A stretch of 64,000 bases of DNA from Bacteroidales bacterium UBA4345 (GTDB lineage Bacteria; Bacteroidota; Bacteroidia; Bacteroidales; Paludibacteraceae). Every line of letters begins with the position of its first letter. Within the stretch, counting starts at the first letter, position 1. Below are positions 54,359 to 63,216 of this stretch, piece by piece. A model generated the notes under the pieces. That model had not been told where the DNA came from and did not search any database. It saw only the letters and a program-made list of their open reading frames with translations. A program made the position numbers and the translations under genes. The stretch spans positions 15,862-79,861 of the forward strand of contig DGTD01000018.1 of assembly GCA_002396385.1 (NCBI GenBank), written 5' to 3'.

Positions 54359-54436
54359 CGATAGAAAACGTCAGGAGAAACGCCCTAGGGGCGAAAATCC
54401 AAACTAATTATCCCCACTTGACGCAGGGAATGAATT

Positions 54437-55357
54437 TTACTTGTTAACCTGGAACTTGGTGATACCGTCCTTAATGAAGCCAACAATCTGGTTAGCGGCA
54501 GCAACACCAGCGTTAGTGTTAGCCTCAGCAGTCTGAGCACCCATCTTCTTAGGAGTAGAGAAGTAGCGGCCTTCGAACTTCTTGAATTCGGCATCAGCAT
54601 CAGGCATGATGTCGGTGATATACTTGAAGTCTTCGCGTTCAGCCATCAACTTGAGGAGTTCAGCCTCGTTGATAACTTCCTTACGGGCAGTGTTGATAAG
54701 GATAGCGCCCTTCTTCATCTGGCTGCACATAGCGTAGTTGATGCTGTTCTTAGTTTCAGCAGTTGCAGGAATGTGCAAAGAAACGATGTCGCAGTTCTTG
54801 AAAAGCTCATTCTGGTTGGCAACAGCCTTAACGCCAGCAGCTTCGATAGCCTCGGCAGGGCAGAAAGCATCGTAAGCGAAAACTTCCATACCAAAGCCCT
54901 TTGCAATGCGGGCAACATTACGGCCAACATTACCGAAAGCAAGGATACCCAACTTCTTGCCCATCAATTCAGAACCAGACTTGCCGTTGAAGAAGTTACG
55001 TACACCATATACCAACATACCGAATACCAACTCAGCAACAGCGTTAGCGTTCTGACCAGGAGTGTTCATAACGCAAACCTTGTGTGCGGTAGCAGCTTCA
55101 AGGTCAACGTTATCGTAACCAGCACCGGCACGAACAACAATCTTCAAATTCTTAGCGGCATTCAAAACCTCAGCATCAATTTTGTCGCTACGGATAATGA
55201 TAGCATCAACATCAGCTACAGCTGCGAGCAACTGAGACTTTTCGGTATATTTTTCTAGTTTTGCCACTTCAAAACCAGCTTTTACAAGAATGCCTTCGAT
55301 TTGGGCAACAGCCGCACCGTTGAAAGGCTTTTCGGTTGCTATAAGTACTTTTGTCAT
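54437..55357 (-). CDS. serA: D-3-phosphoglycerate dehydrogenase, short type
   Basis: 306 aa, short form without ACT domain. NAD-binding LGILAFGNVGRNVARIAKGFGMEVFAYDAF (about 145-175), substrate/active Arg in INTARKEVINEAELL, and RAGAGYDNVDLEAATAHKVCVMNTPGQNANAVAEL. The usual catalytic His (TPHxG) is replaced by Lys: STPKKMGAQTAEAN; this matches the type III PGDH of Bacteroidales and of Entamoeba, as I recall. It oxidises 3-phosphoglycerate to 3-phosphohydroxypyruvate, the first step of serine synthesis. It lies downstream of serC with a terminator-like hairpin between. Confidence 0.93.
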   Translation of the reverse strand: MTKVLIATEKPFNGAAVAQIEGILVKAGFEVAKLEKYTEKSQLLAAVADVDAIIIRSDKIDAEVLNAAKNLKIVVRAGAGYDNVDLEAATAHKVCVMNTPGQNANAVAELVFGMLVYGVRNFFNGKSGSELMGKKLGILAFGNVGRNVARIAKGFGMEVFAYDAFCPAEAIEAAGVKAVANQNELFKNCDIVSLHIPATAETKNSINYAMCSQMKKGAILINTARKEVINEAELLKLMAEREDFKYITDIMPDADAEFKKFEGRYFSTPKKMGAQTAEANTNAGVAAANQIVGFIKDGITKFQVNK

Positions 55358-55375
55358 GATTTTTTGAATTATAAT

Positions 55376-55419
55376 TAAAAAAAGCAGAAAGGCTTGCTTA
55401 AGAGAGCCGGCCTTTCTGC
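55376..55419 (-). terminator. Terminator/attenuator between serC and serA
   Basis: Perfect 10-bp stem GCAGAAAGGC/GCCTTTCTGC (55384-55393, 55410-55419) and seven T on the minus strand. The T-run ends about 19 nt before the serA start, leaving little space for a separate promoter. Confidence 0.82.
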
Positions 55420-55439
55420 AAGTTGTTTATTCTGTTTGA

Positions 55440-56522
55440 TTAGAACTTCTTTTCGTATTCGTCCATGCACTCGATCAAAGCCTTAACACTTTCCAAAGGA
55501 AGGGCGTTGTAGCAAGAAGCACGGAAACCACCTACAGAACGGTGACCCTTGATGCCGACCATACCTCTTTCAGTAGCGAAAGCCATGAAGTCCTTTTCGA
55601 TTTCTTCTTTTCTGTCGAGGTATTCGTCCTTCAAAACGAAGCAGATGTTCATGTAAGAACGGTCGTTCTTGTCAGCGATAGTTGGCTTGAAGATCTTGCT
55701 GCTGTCAATCTTGCCATAAAGCAAGTTAGCACGTTCTTCAGCACGGCGCTGCATTTCCTTAACACCACCCTGCTTCTTAATCCAACGGAGGTTCAAGAGA
55801 GCAGTGTAGATAGGCAACACTGGAGGGGTGTTGAACATAGAACCGTTAGCAACGTGAGTGCGGTAATCCAACATAGTTGGAATTTCACCCTCACCCTTAG
55901 TCAGAGCGTCTTCCTTAACAATTACGAAAGTAACACCTGCAGGAGCCAAGTTCTTCTGGGCGCCACCGTAGATACAGTCGTATTTAGCGACGTCGATTGG
56001 ACGAGAGAAGATATCAGAAGACATATCAGCGATCAAACGTACAGGAACGTTTGGATCAGCGTGCAACTCAGTACCATAAATAGTGTTGTTGGTAGTGATG
56101 TGGAGGTAATCCAAATCAGTTGGTACAGAGTAACCCTTTGGCAAATAGTTGTAAGTAGTGTCGGCGCTAGAAGCAACTTCAACAACTTCACCGAAGCGTT
56201 TAGCTTCCTTCATTGCCTTCTTAGCCCATACACCAGTGTTAACATAACCAGCCTTCTTGTGGAGGAAGTTATAAGGAACCATGCAGAATTCCAAGCTGGC
56301 ACCACCACCAAGGAAGAGGACCTTGTAACCGTCAGGAATGTTAAGCAATTCCTTGAACAATGCCTCAGCCTCGTCTACAACTGGCTGGAAGTATTTTGCG
56401 CGGTGGCTGATTTCGAGAATTGAAAGACCATGGCCTTCAAAATCCAAAACTGCTTTTGCAGTATCTTCAATCACCTCGCGTGGGAGGATTGAAGGACCTG
56501 CATTAAAATTATGCATCTTCAT
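55440..56522 (-). CDS. serC: Phosphoserine aminotransferase
   Basis: 360 aa, class V aminotransferase of the SerC family: [25 protein letters not shown] start, [30 protein letters not shown]-lysine in [23 protein letters not shown] and the C-terminal [32 protein letters not shown]. It converts 3-phosphohydroxypyruvate to phosphoserine with glutamate, directly feeding from SerA. First gene of the pair; own -7 box at 56558-56565. Confidence 0.97.
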   Translation of the reverse strand: MKMHNFNAGPSILPREVIEDTAKAVLDFEGHGLSILEISHRAKYFQPVVDEAEALFKELLNIPDGYKVLFLGGGASLEFCMVPYNFLHKKAGYVNTGVWAKKAMKEAKRFGEVVEVASSADTTYNYLPKGYSVPTDLDYLHITTNNTIYGTELHADPNVPVRLIADMSSDIFSRPIDVAKYDCIYGGAQKNLAPAGVTFVIVKEDALTKGEGEIPTMLDYRTHVANGSMFNTPPVLPIYTALLNLRWIKKQGGVKEMQRRAEERANLLYGKIDSSKIFKPTIADKNDRSYMNICFVLKDEYLDRKEEIEKDFMAFATERGMVGIKGHRSVGGFRASCYNALPLESVKALIECMDEYEKKF

Positions 56523-56557
56523 TTTATTCTATGTGTTATGTTTTTTTATTCGTGGGG

Positions 56558-56565
56558 CAAAAGTA
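56558..56565 (-). promoter_or_regulatory. -7 promoter element of serC
   Basis: Minus-strand TACTTTTG, exact TAnnTTTG match, 35 nt upstream of the serC start codon. Confidence 0.55.
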
Positions 56566-56861
56566 GTATAAATTCCTGTAGAAAAAAATTTATCAACGTG
56601 TTTTTTTGATAATAAAAGTTACGTTTTAAGTTGACAAACACTTACCAATTAACGTTACATCATTACAAAAAGTTCGAATTTATAAATCTTACAGAACAAA
56701 ATGATATTTTGATTTGTCTTTATTCTTGATACACTATCATTTTGTGAAAAATGAAAAAAATCAAAATGTTGACATTTTTTCACCTTATTGCCAGCAATTG
56801 GCCATATAACTGCCATAAGAATACCGCAACCGGTCTGGCCTAGTCCACTACAAACAGAAAA
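56566..56861. other. AT-rich intergenic region upstream of serC
   Basis: No gene supported. An imperfect inverted repeat GTGAAAAATG/CATTTTTTCAC lies at 56744-56753 and 56773-56783, with TCATTTT and TCAAAATG elements around it. It could be regulatory for serC, but no family of sites was recognised. Confidence 0.35.
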
Positions 56862-56897
56862 GACTGCCGTTTCATCTATTTCAATGAAACGGCAGTC
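56862..56897 (-). terminator. Terminator of the AhpD-like/alcohol dehydrogenase operon
   Basis: Perfect 14-bp stem GACTGCCGTTTCAT/ATGAAACGGCAGTC (56862-56875, 56884-56897), followed on the minus strand by TTTTCTGTTT. Confidence 0.88.
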
Positions 56898-56928
56898 ATG
56901 ATGAGAATACAAACTGTTTTAAAAACGT

Positions 56929-58089
56929 TTACAACGCAAGTTTCAAAATTTCGACAAACACCTTCTCATCTATCGGCAGATAATGGCCTACGGTTCCATT
57001 CCGGGTGGCACGCTTTGCCATTTCAGCAAAATGTTTGTCATCGATACCCAATTCAGAGAGCCTGGTTCTAAGTCCAAGACCTCTAAAGAACTGTTCGAGG
57101 TGTTCAGCCAAGCGTAGCGCATTCTCTTTTTCCGAATGGTTGTAGGCGTCTTCATGGAAGACCCTGACAGCCAGTTGCGAAAGTTTCCAAGGCTTGACGT
57201 TTGCCACATACCTCACCCATGCAGGCAACACCACAGCCATACCTTCGCCATGTGTGATTCCATACTGTCCACTGAGTTCATGTTCAATACGGTGCGACCC
57301 CCAGTCGCCAATACGGCCCGTATCTAATATATTATTGTGTGCTACCGTGGCAAGCCACTGGATTTCGGCCCTGGCATTCAAGTCTTTCGGATTTTCCTTC
57401 AGTCTTCTGCCATTTACGAGAAGAGCCTGTACTCCACCTTCAATAAGGTAGTCGGTCACATCGGTGTGTCTGACATCGGAAAAATATCTTTCAAGCAAAT
57501 GCGACAATATATCGGCAACCCCCGCAAAAGTCTGGAAGTTCGGCAATCCGACCGTATATAGCGGATTCATAATCGCAAACTTCGGTATAATCCGGTTGTC
57601 TTCGAAGCCAAGTTTCCACTCGTTGTTCGAGAGGATGGCAGCATTGCTGGTTTCGGACCCGCTGGCAGGAAGTGTAGAGATGACACCCAAAGGGAGAACC
57701 GTTTCTGGCGACACACCCTTTTCGAAGAAATCCCACACATCGCCCCCGTAAGGTATACCGAGAGCGGTAGCCTTGGCCGTATCGATAGCGCTACCGCCAC
57801 CAACGGCAAGGATAAAGTCAACCTTTTTCTCCTTACCCAGTGCGACCAAATCGCGAACCAGTGTTATGGAAGGGTTTGGTACCACGTTTCCGTTCTCGTA
57901 AAAGGCAACACCCAGGGCATTTGCCGCATCTTTCACCTTATCGTATATGCCTAAAGTCTTAATAAAGTCACCGCTATACACCAACAGCAGGCTGGTCACC
58001 TTATATTCCCTCAGCAGGTCGCCGATTTTATCGACCGACTTTTCGCCAAAGACAATTCTTGCCGGGTTGTAGTATTCAAAATCTACCAT
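56929..58089 (-). CDS. Iron-containing (group III) alcohol dehydrogenase, YqhD/BdhA-like
   Basis: 386 aa. NAD(P) binding VLAVGGGSAIDTAKATALG (FILAVGGGSAID), STLPASGSETSNAAILSN, and metal ligands in GVADILSHLLERYF (Asp, His), SHRIEHELSG (His) and GITHGEGMAVVLPAW (His). The family reduces aldehydes to alcohols; the form HxxEHxLSGxYxITHG is close to butanol dehydrogenase BdhA/YqhD, usually NADPH-specific. Cytoplasmic. It follows the AhpD-like gene by 26 nt, suggesting a joint role in redox or aldehyde stress. Confidence 0.92.
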   Translation of the reverse strand: MVDFEYYNPARIVFGEKSVDKIGDLLREYKVTSLLLVYSGDFIKTLGIYDKVKDAANALGVAFYENGNVVPNPSITLVRDLVALGKEKKVDFILAVGGGSAIDTAKATALGIPYGGDVWDFFEKGVSPETVLPLGVISTLPASGSETSNAAILSNNEWKLGFEDNRIIPKFAIMNPLYTVGLPNFQTFAGVADILSHLLERYFSDVRHTDVTDYLIEGGVQALLVNGRRLKENPKDLNARAEIQWLATVAHNNILDTGRIGDWGSHRIEHELSGQYGITHGEGMAVVLPAWVRYVANVKPWKLSQLAVRVFHEDAYNHSEKENALRLAEHLEQFFRGLGLRTRLSELGIDDKHFAEMAKRATRNGTVGHYLPIDEKVFVEILKLAL

Positions 58090-58115
58090 ATTACCCTCCT
58101 TTCTACAAACAAGAA

Positions 58116-58670
58116 CTACTTAATATCCTTTCTCCAGGTAGCAGGCTTGAACTGGTCTTTAATAGGCAGGAGGCGTTTGTCGATGTCTACCCCCAGCACT
58201 GAGTTGAAGTTGTTGGTAGCCTGCATTTGTGCGGCGAAACCCACAATAGCCACAATTTCCTGGTCGTTATAGAATTCTCTCAACGAGTTGAACAACTCGT
58301 CAGACACCTTTGTAGGGTCTTTCACAATCTGCTGTCCCAAAGCGACAAGCACTTTTTCATTTTCCTCGAGTTCCAACGCATTCGGATCCAACCCCAGTTC
58401 TTTAAGGTCGCTGATGAAGAAAAGCGAGCACAGCATGCAGCCGTTAGTGGTAGAAACCGCATGTGCGTAAATAGTGGCCGCGCGTGTGCCGACAATTTTC
58501 ACCAAACTGCCCCAAGAGTCGTACCATCCCATAAAAGCCAGAAAAGTGCCATAGTCTTGAAGCATTACCAGCTTCATATTCGTCACCTTGTTGTTTTCAG
58601 CAAGTTTGTTGTACGCCTCTTTAGCGCTACCAGTCAGTTGTTCTGGTGTCAATAAATTTACTCTAGCCAT
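58116..58670 (-). CDS. Carboxymuconolactone decarboxylase / AhpD-like protein
   Basis: 184 aa. AhpD-type core with YAHAVSTTNGCMLCSLFFISDLKELG: the CxxC (Cys78, Cys81) and His70 form the peroxidase-reductase-like site. Helical throughout. Relatives act as alkylhydroperoxidases or recycling proteins; the true substrate is unknown. First gene of the pair with the iron alcohol dehydrogenase. Confidence 0.85.
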   Translation of the reverse strand: MARVNLLTPEQLTGSAKEAYNKLAENNKVTNMKLVMLQDYGTFLAFMGWYDSWGSLVKIVGTRAATIYAHAVSTTNGCMLCSLFFISDLKELGLDPNALELEENEKVLVALGQQIVKDPTKVSDELFNSLREFYNDQEIVAIVGFAAQMQATNNFNSVLGVDIDKRLLPIKDQFKPATWRKDIK

Positions 58671-58903
58671 TTTAGTACCTTTTTTAGTTAATCACTCTAA
58701 TCGAGAAGGCATTCACAGCTGTTGTTATAAAACCTCCAACATCTCTTTTCAACCTCCCATCTTGTAGCACAAAATTAGGCAATGGCAGAAAGATATGTAA
58801 TCCCACAAATCTGCGATTTTCAGAAGGCAGAGATACCACAGAATGGGTATGTAAGCTGCCACTTTCGCCTGTTTTTCGGGGAAAGGGTCGTGGTTTATTT
58901 CAC

Positions 58904-58939
58904 AAAAAAGCCTGACCGGGACGGTAGTCCCAGCCAGGC
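58904..58939 (-). terminator. Terminator of the nucleoside kinase gene
   Basis: Stem of 13 pairs with G-U wobbles, GCCTGACCGGGAC/GTCCCAGCCAGGC (58910-58922, 58927-58939), followed on the minus strand by TTTTTTG. Confidence 0.88.
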
Positions 58940-58974
58940 CAATAAAACGGGATTGCCCTCCCGGTAATGTTTTA

Positions 58975-60684
58975 CTAATAGTTGAACGTGCTTCCGCCAA
59001 AGAACTCACGCAACAACGAAGTAGAAGGGATGTCGCTGTCGGCAATCATATTGAAATAACCCAAGAACTTCAGCAGCCGGTGAGCCTCGGCATAGGCCGG
59101 GCTGTGCCTTGGAACCTGACTGAGAATCGGCATGGCATAGCGTTTCAGCACCGGAAGCTCGAAGATGAGAGCCGAGTTAAACATAACATCGGCCAACTCG
59201 CGGAACGGGAAGATCCACTTTTCTTCGCCACGGTGCACACTCGCCCAACGGTTAATGGTGTCTTCAGCCGAATAACCACGGTAGTTATAGTCGCGCACAA
59301 TACGGCGCAACAGGCGGTTGTCGGTAGTTGGAATCCAGTTATGGTCGTCAATGGAAATGGTCGTCAGCGCAGAAGCATAGATGCGGAACTTGTTCTCTTC
59401 AGGTATCTGGGAAGTGAGTTCCGGATTCAGTCCGTGTATACCTTCGATAACCAGGATAGAGTTATCGTCGAGTTTGATTTTCTTGCCGCTAGGCTCACGT
59501 TTGCCCGTACCGAAATTGAATCGCGGCAGTTCCACCTCCTCGCCAGCCAGCATTTGGTTCAGCTGCTTATTAAAGAAAGGTATGTCGATTGCGTGAACCG
59601 ACTCAAAGTCGTACTCGCCATTTTCATCCTTCGGAGTATTTTCCCGGTCAACAAAATACTCGTCCATCGAGAACGGGATCGGGTTTTTCCCATTTAAGGC
59701 AAGATGTATGCTTAGCTTTTTACTGAAAGTCGTCTTACCCGAAGAAGAAGGCCCTGCAATTAGCACCACCCTGCGTTTAGGGTCCGACACCACCATATCG
59801 GCAATTTGGTCAATCTTCTTTTCCTGCAATGCCTCGGCAAGCGTAATGAGCATACCGGCATTTCCGCCCGTCAACTGCATCTGTCCCTTGCTCGGCTTCG
59901 TAGATATATTAAGGTCACCCACATTCGCGACCTTCATCAGTTCGTTCCATTTCGCATGTTCGGCAAACGCATTAAAGAGGTTGCCCTGTTCCTCAAACTT
60001 ATCAAGGACGTTGGCATCGTCAGCAGAAGGCATTTGCAGCAACAGTCCATCGTGGAAGAGGCGCAAGCCGTAGAGGGTGATAAACGAGGTAGACGGAGCA
60101 AGGGCACTGTCGTAATAGTCGTACAAGCCGTCAAGTTTATAGACCTCGACATAGATGTCGCCCATACTTTCAAGCAGAGCCACCTTGTCGAGCGCATCTT
60201 CCGAACGGAAAATCTCAACCGCCTTTTCAGTGCTGATGGTGTACCATTCGAACGGGAGATCTTTGTCGATGATGTCGTCCATAACGGTTTTCAGTTGTGC
60301 CAGTTGTTGTTCGGAAGGCCTCACCAGTTGGTTGTCGGCCCCAAACAGCAGGCAATAGAAGCCACCCGAGATAGGGTGTTCCACCCTTAGTCGCACGCCA
60401 GGCATCACCTTGCTCAACGCTTTATACATAATAAAGGTGAGCGACCTGATATAGGCGCGCCGTCCCGAAGGGCTTTCAAGCCCCAAGAACTCGACCTCTT
60501 TAGGTTTATAGACTCTGAAATCAAGATTTTTCGTCACATTGTTCGATTTGGCCACAATGACCCCCTGCTTCATAGCAGGTCTGAGGTCGGCATAAATTTC
60601 CATGAGGCTGGTCCCCGCCTCATAGAGTTTCGTAACATTATTATTCTTACAATGTATCTCTACGAGATTCTTTTTGCTATTCAT
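58975..60684 (-). CDS. TGS-domain nucleoside (uridine) kinase-like protein
   Basis: 569 aa. The N-terminal 60 residues are a TGS/ubiquitin-like domain; residues 60-260 resemble the threonyl-tRNA synthetase second additional domain (EHPISGGFYC), and 280-500 form a phosphoribulokinase/uridine kinase ATPase with Walker A VLIAGPSSSGKTTFSKKL, SMDEYFVDRENTPKDENGEYDFESVHAID and ILVIEGIHGLNPEL. RRIVRDYNYRGYSAEDTINRW is typical of this large uridine-kinase subgroup. It probably phosphorylates uridine or a related nucleoside in salvage. It is not a ThrRS: no class II motifs. Single gene. Confidence 0.88.
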   Translation of the reverse strand: MNSKKNLVEIHCKNNNVTKLYEAGTSLMEIYADLRPAMKQGVIVAKSNNVTKNLDFRVYKPKEVEFLGLESPSGRRAYIRSLTFIMYKALSKVMPGVRLRVEHPISGGFYCLLFGADNQLVRPSEQQLAQLKTVMDDIIDKDLPFEWYTISTEKAVEIFRSEDALDKVALLESMGDIYVEVYKLDGLYDYYDSALAPSTSFITLYGLRLFHDGLLLQMPSADDANVLDKFEEQGNLFNAFAEHAKWNELMKVANVGDLNISTKPSKGQMQLTGGNAGMLITLAEALQEKKIDQIADMVVSDPKRRVVLIAGPSSSGKTTFSKKLSIHLALNGKNPIPFSMDEYFVDRENTPKDENGEYDFESVHAIDIPFFNKQLNQMLAGEEVELPRFNFGTGKREPSGKKIKLDDNSILVIEGIHGLNPELTSQIPEENKFRIYASALTTISIDDHNWIPTTDNRLLRRIVRDYNYRGYSAEDTINRWASVHRGEEKWIFPFRELADVMFNSALIFELPVLKRYAMPILSQVPRHSPAYAEAHRLLKFLGYFNMIADSDIPSTSLLREFFGGSTFNY

Positions 60685-60847
60685 GGTACTAAATCTTTAA
60701 TCGTTAATAACATTTGGTGCGTATTTTCTTTGGTGTTGTTAAAACATCCGGAATAAATCATGCTTTACAATAAAGTTAACACGATTTTCCGAACCAGCAA
60801 TCTAATTCCACAAAAACATCTCATGCCGAGAAAAAAAGTGTGCTTTC

Positions 60848-60880
60848 TTTGTTTGCTATTAACATTTATTCTTATATTTG
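60848..60880 (+). promoter_or_regulatory. Promoter of the TPR-protein gene
   Basis: TTTG (60848-60851), 21 nt, TATATTTG (60873-60880). The leader to the ATG at 60978 is about 97 nt and includes a hairpin TCCACC/GGTGGA (60941-60946, 60954-60959). Confidence 0.65.
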
Positions 60881-60977
60881 CACCATATTGAAATCAGATG
60901 CGGATTCCCACGCATCTAATTTAATAATGAAAATTAAACGTCCACCCCGGGAAGGTGGAACACATAAAATAGCTTTT

Positions 60978-61685
60978 ATGAAGAAGTTTTTTATTGTTTT
61001 AGCTGCAGGTTTACTTTCTGTAGGTAGTGTTTTCGCGCAGAAGCAGAAAACCATTACAGATTACTTCAACGATGGTATCCGTTCATACAGAATGGGTTCT
61101 TATAAAGAGGCAATCGTAAGTTTTAACAAGGTATTGGAGTTGAACCCTAAGTTCACAGAGGCTTATGGAAACCTTGGTAACGCAAAGTTCCGTTTAGGCG
61201 ACTACAAGGGTGCTAAAGATGCTTACGATATTGTATTATCGAAGCAGAGCAAGGACTTCCTTACATACTACAACCGCGCTGTCGCACGCAAAGAGTTGGG
61301 CGACATTAAAGGTTCTATCGAAGACAACAACAAGGCTATTGCCATCAACCCTAAATTCGCCGAGGCTTACTACAACCGCGGTAACTCTTACGCAGAACAG
61401 GGCGACGACAAAGCTGCTTTGAAAGACTACAACAAAGCTATCGCACTGACTCCACAGTTTGCCAAGGCATACTACAACCGTGGACACCTCCGTTACAAGG
61501 AAGGAGACGTTGAAGCTGCTGCTCTTGACTGGGAACGCGCTGCAAGCCTTGACTACTACAAGGCATTCGACTCTTTGAAAGAGTATTGCGGTATTGGCAC
61601 ACAGAGCGACTGCGACCCTACCGAAGGTATGGAAAGCAGCGGCACTACTATGGACACCAAGGGTGACATCAAAGACGAAAAGTAA
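60978..61685 (+). CDS. Exported tetratricopeptide-repeat protein
   Basis: Start at the ATG at 60978, giving a clear signal peptide (MKKFFIVLAAGLLSVGSVFAQ); a start 138 nt upstream would lie in the leader. 235 aa. Five TPR units such as YKEAIVSFNKVLELNPKFTEAYGNLGNAKFRLGDYKGAKDAYDIVLS and FAEAYYNRGNSYAEQGDDKAALKDYNKAIALTPQFAKAYYNRG. It is a periplasmic scaffold by prediction. Codon use (many GGT, AAG, GTT) suggests higher expression than its neighbours. Confidence 0.9.
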   Translation: MKKFFIVLAAGLLSVGSVFAQKQKTITDYFNDGIRSYRMGSYKEAIVSFNKVLELNPKFTEAYGNLGNAKFRLGDYKGAKDAYDIVLSKQSKDFLTYYNRAVARKELGDIKGSIEDNNKAIAINPKFAEAYYNRGNSYAEQGDDKAALKDYNKAIALTPQFAKAYYNRGHLRYKEGDVEAAALDWERAASLDYYKAFDSLKEYCGIGTQSDCDPTEGMESSGTTMDTKGDIKDEK

Positions 61686-61707
61686 ATCATTCTCTACTTT
61701 ATAGAAC

Positions 61708-61738
61708 AAGGCTTCCGAATTCGGAAGCCTTTTCTTTT
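61708..61738 (+). terminator. Terminator of the TPR gene
   Basis: Perfect palindrome AAGGCTTCCGAA/TTCGGAAGCCTT (61708-61731), followed by a T-rich tract. Confidence 0.88.
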
Positions 61739-61853
61739 TATGGTTTGACGTTGACTTCGGAATACAGGACTTTCCTTGAATTTTAGACAAACACTAACCC
61801 ATTTCAAGAAAAATTCTATAATTTTGAAAAACACAGAACAAAAACAGACTGTT

Positions 61854-62702
61854 ATGAATCTTTCGAAATATGCTTTTTTTGCAAGTGTCGCCCTACTCGC
61901 CGCAGGTGCGACACCATCGTGCACCTACACAGGCAACCAGAACACCGACCCAGTACAACAACAGTATCTGAAACAGCTTCCACGCACTGCCGTCTCTACC
62001 CTGAACAAGCTGGGAGCGAAAATCGACACTGTAATAAACGCCGACGACGAGGAATTCAACGTCTTGCTGGATAACGGAATTGAAGTTTGTTTCGATGCCG
62101 AGGGCGAGTGGTACAAGGTGTATATGCACAAGAACGATGTGACCGAGGAGATTATGAACCTGCTGCCCGTCACAACCCAGACTTACTTGCACGAGAACAC
62201 ACAAGGGAAAGCGATAAAGCGTTTCGACAAATCGCGCCGCAAACGCCTCACCGTCACCCTGGCCGGCAAAGAGGAACTGCACTTCGCCCGCAACGGCAAA
62301 TACATGCCCAACGATGTGAAACGGCTTCCTTCCCAAGTTACCGCCACCCTGAACAAGTATTTCTCCGACGATGCCATAACGACCGCTACCGTTGACCCGA
62401 ACTATGAATACAGCGTCGACCTGCAGAGCGGCATCTACCTCGAATTCGACCGGTTGGGACGTTTTGAGAGAGTCGAGATTCCAAAGGGACAGAACTTTCC
62501 CGACAATTTTGCACATTTCTTCCCTTCACTCATGATGAAATACATGACGAAGAACTACCCCGACAAACTTATACGCCGCATCATCCGCAAAGATTACGGC
62601 TATATGGTCAAGACAGAGAAACCTAATGCAATTGAGCTCTGTTTCTCAAAAAAAGGCGACTATCTCCGTTTGGCCAACAAGGGAGAAGAGAACGAAGAAT
62701 AA
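61854..62702 (+). CDS. PepSY-like (DUF2874-type) lipoprotein
   Basis: Start at the ATG at 61854, which gives a lipoprotein signal (MNLSKYAFFASVALLAAGATPSC, lipobox Cys23); the longer frame adds a polar 26-residue leader. 282 aa. At least three repeats of the PepSY-like/BLIP-fold unit: QLPRTAVSTLNKL..KIDTVINADDEEFNVLLDNGIEVCFDAEGEWYKV, LLPVTTQTYLHEN...LTVTLAGKEELHFARNGKYM, LPSQVTATLNKYF...YEYSVDLQSGIYLEFDRLGRFERV. Such proteins are periplasmic or outer-membrane; some inhibit enzymes. Role unknown. Confidence 0.82.
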   Translation: MNLSKYAFFASVALLAAGATPSCTYTGNQNTDPVQQQYLKQLPRTAVSTLNKLGAKIDTVINADDEEFNVLLDNGIEVCFDAEGEWYKVYMHKNDVTEEIMNLLPVTTQTYLHENTQGKAIKRFDKSRRKRLTVTLAGKEELHFARNGKYMPNDVKRLPSQVTATLNKYFSDDAITTATVDPNYEYSVDLQSGIYLEFDRLGRFERVEIPKGQNFPDNFAHFFPSLMMKYMTKNYPDKLIRRIIRKDYGYMVKTEKPNAIELCFSKKGDYLRLANKGEENEE

Positions 62703-62725
62703 GAGGACTTACAACATAGGAAATG

Positions 62726-62758
62726 AGGGTGTATCAAAATGATATGCCCTCTTATTTA
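62726..62758 (+). terminator. Terminator of the PepSY-like lipoprotein gene
   Basis: GAGGGTGTATCA/TGATATGCCCTC stem (62726-62737, 62741-62752, two wobble pairs), then a T-rich tail. Confidence 0.78.
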
Positions 62759-62775
62759 TTCAGGGAGAATAGCGT

Positions 62776-63216
62776 ATGAAACTTATAAAGAAGATAGAAC
62801 GTGTAAAAGGTTTCTACCTGTTAAAAGGAGAAGAAGTGATTGTGACAGAAGACAAGATTCAGATTGGAGATAAATATATCGACTCAAATCCGAACGATGA
62901 TGTTTTCTGTAGGAATGACGTTTTAACGAAGAGAGAGAATTTCGAGAAGCAATTCGTTTATAAAGACGGAGAGTGGCACGATGAACACCCAAAATACTCC
63001 CGATTCTTTTATTTTGGCGAAGATTTATATTACTCGACAGAAGATGATGAAGATGCACATGTCCATAAGTATTCTATCTTCGATAACGGGAAAGAAACGC
63101 TGTTTGAGATAAAGACAGATTCGGGTATGTTTACCCCTAAATACGACAAAAACATGACCTCTACCTGTTTCTGGAAATTAACTGCCAGACCCTGCTTTTC
63201 TACACCAGAGACCTGA
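62776..63216 (+). CDS. Hypothetical protein, N-terminal part (gene split by a frameshift)
   Basis: 146 codons from an ATG preceded by GGGAGAATAGCGT. The protein (MKLIKKIERVKGFYLLKGEEVIVTEDKIQIGD...) has no signal peptide and repeated short beta segments (SRFFYFGEDLYYSTEDDED, HKYSIFDNGKETLFEIKTDSGMFTPKYDKN). The frame stops at 63216; its last 17 codons look random, whereas the next frame is meaningful from about 63171. A loss of one T in the run 63168-63170 would explain this. See the following entry. Confidence 0.6.
   Translation: MKLIKKIERVKGFYLLKGEEVIVTEDKIQIGDKYIDSNPNDDVFCRNDVLTKRENFEKQFVYKDGEWHDEHPKYSRFFYFGEDLYYSTEDDEDAHVHKYSIFDNGKETLFEIKTDSGMFTPKYDKNMTSTCFWKLTARPCFSTPET

Noticed and set aside
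56655-56912. 85-codon minus-strand frame between serC and the alcohol dehydrogenase gene
   Set aside because: It contains the perfect 14-bp terminator stem of the upstream operon and has no recognisable protein features.
58749-59045. Short frames on both strands after the nucleoside kinase gene
   Set aside because: They span the kinase terminator or the 3' end of its coding sequence; composition and length fit chance frames.
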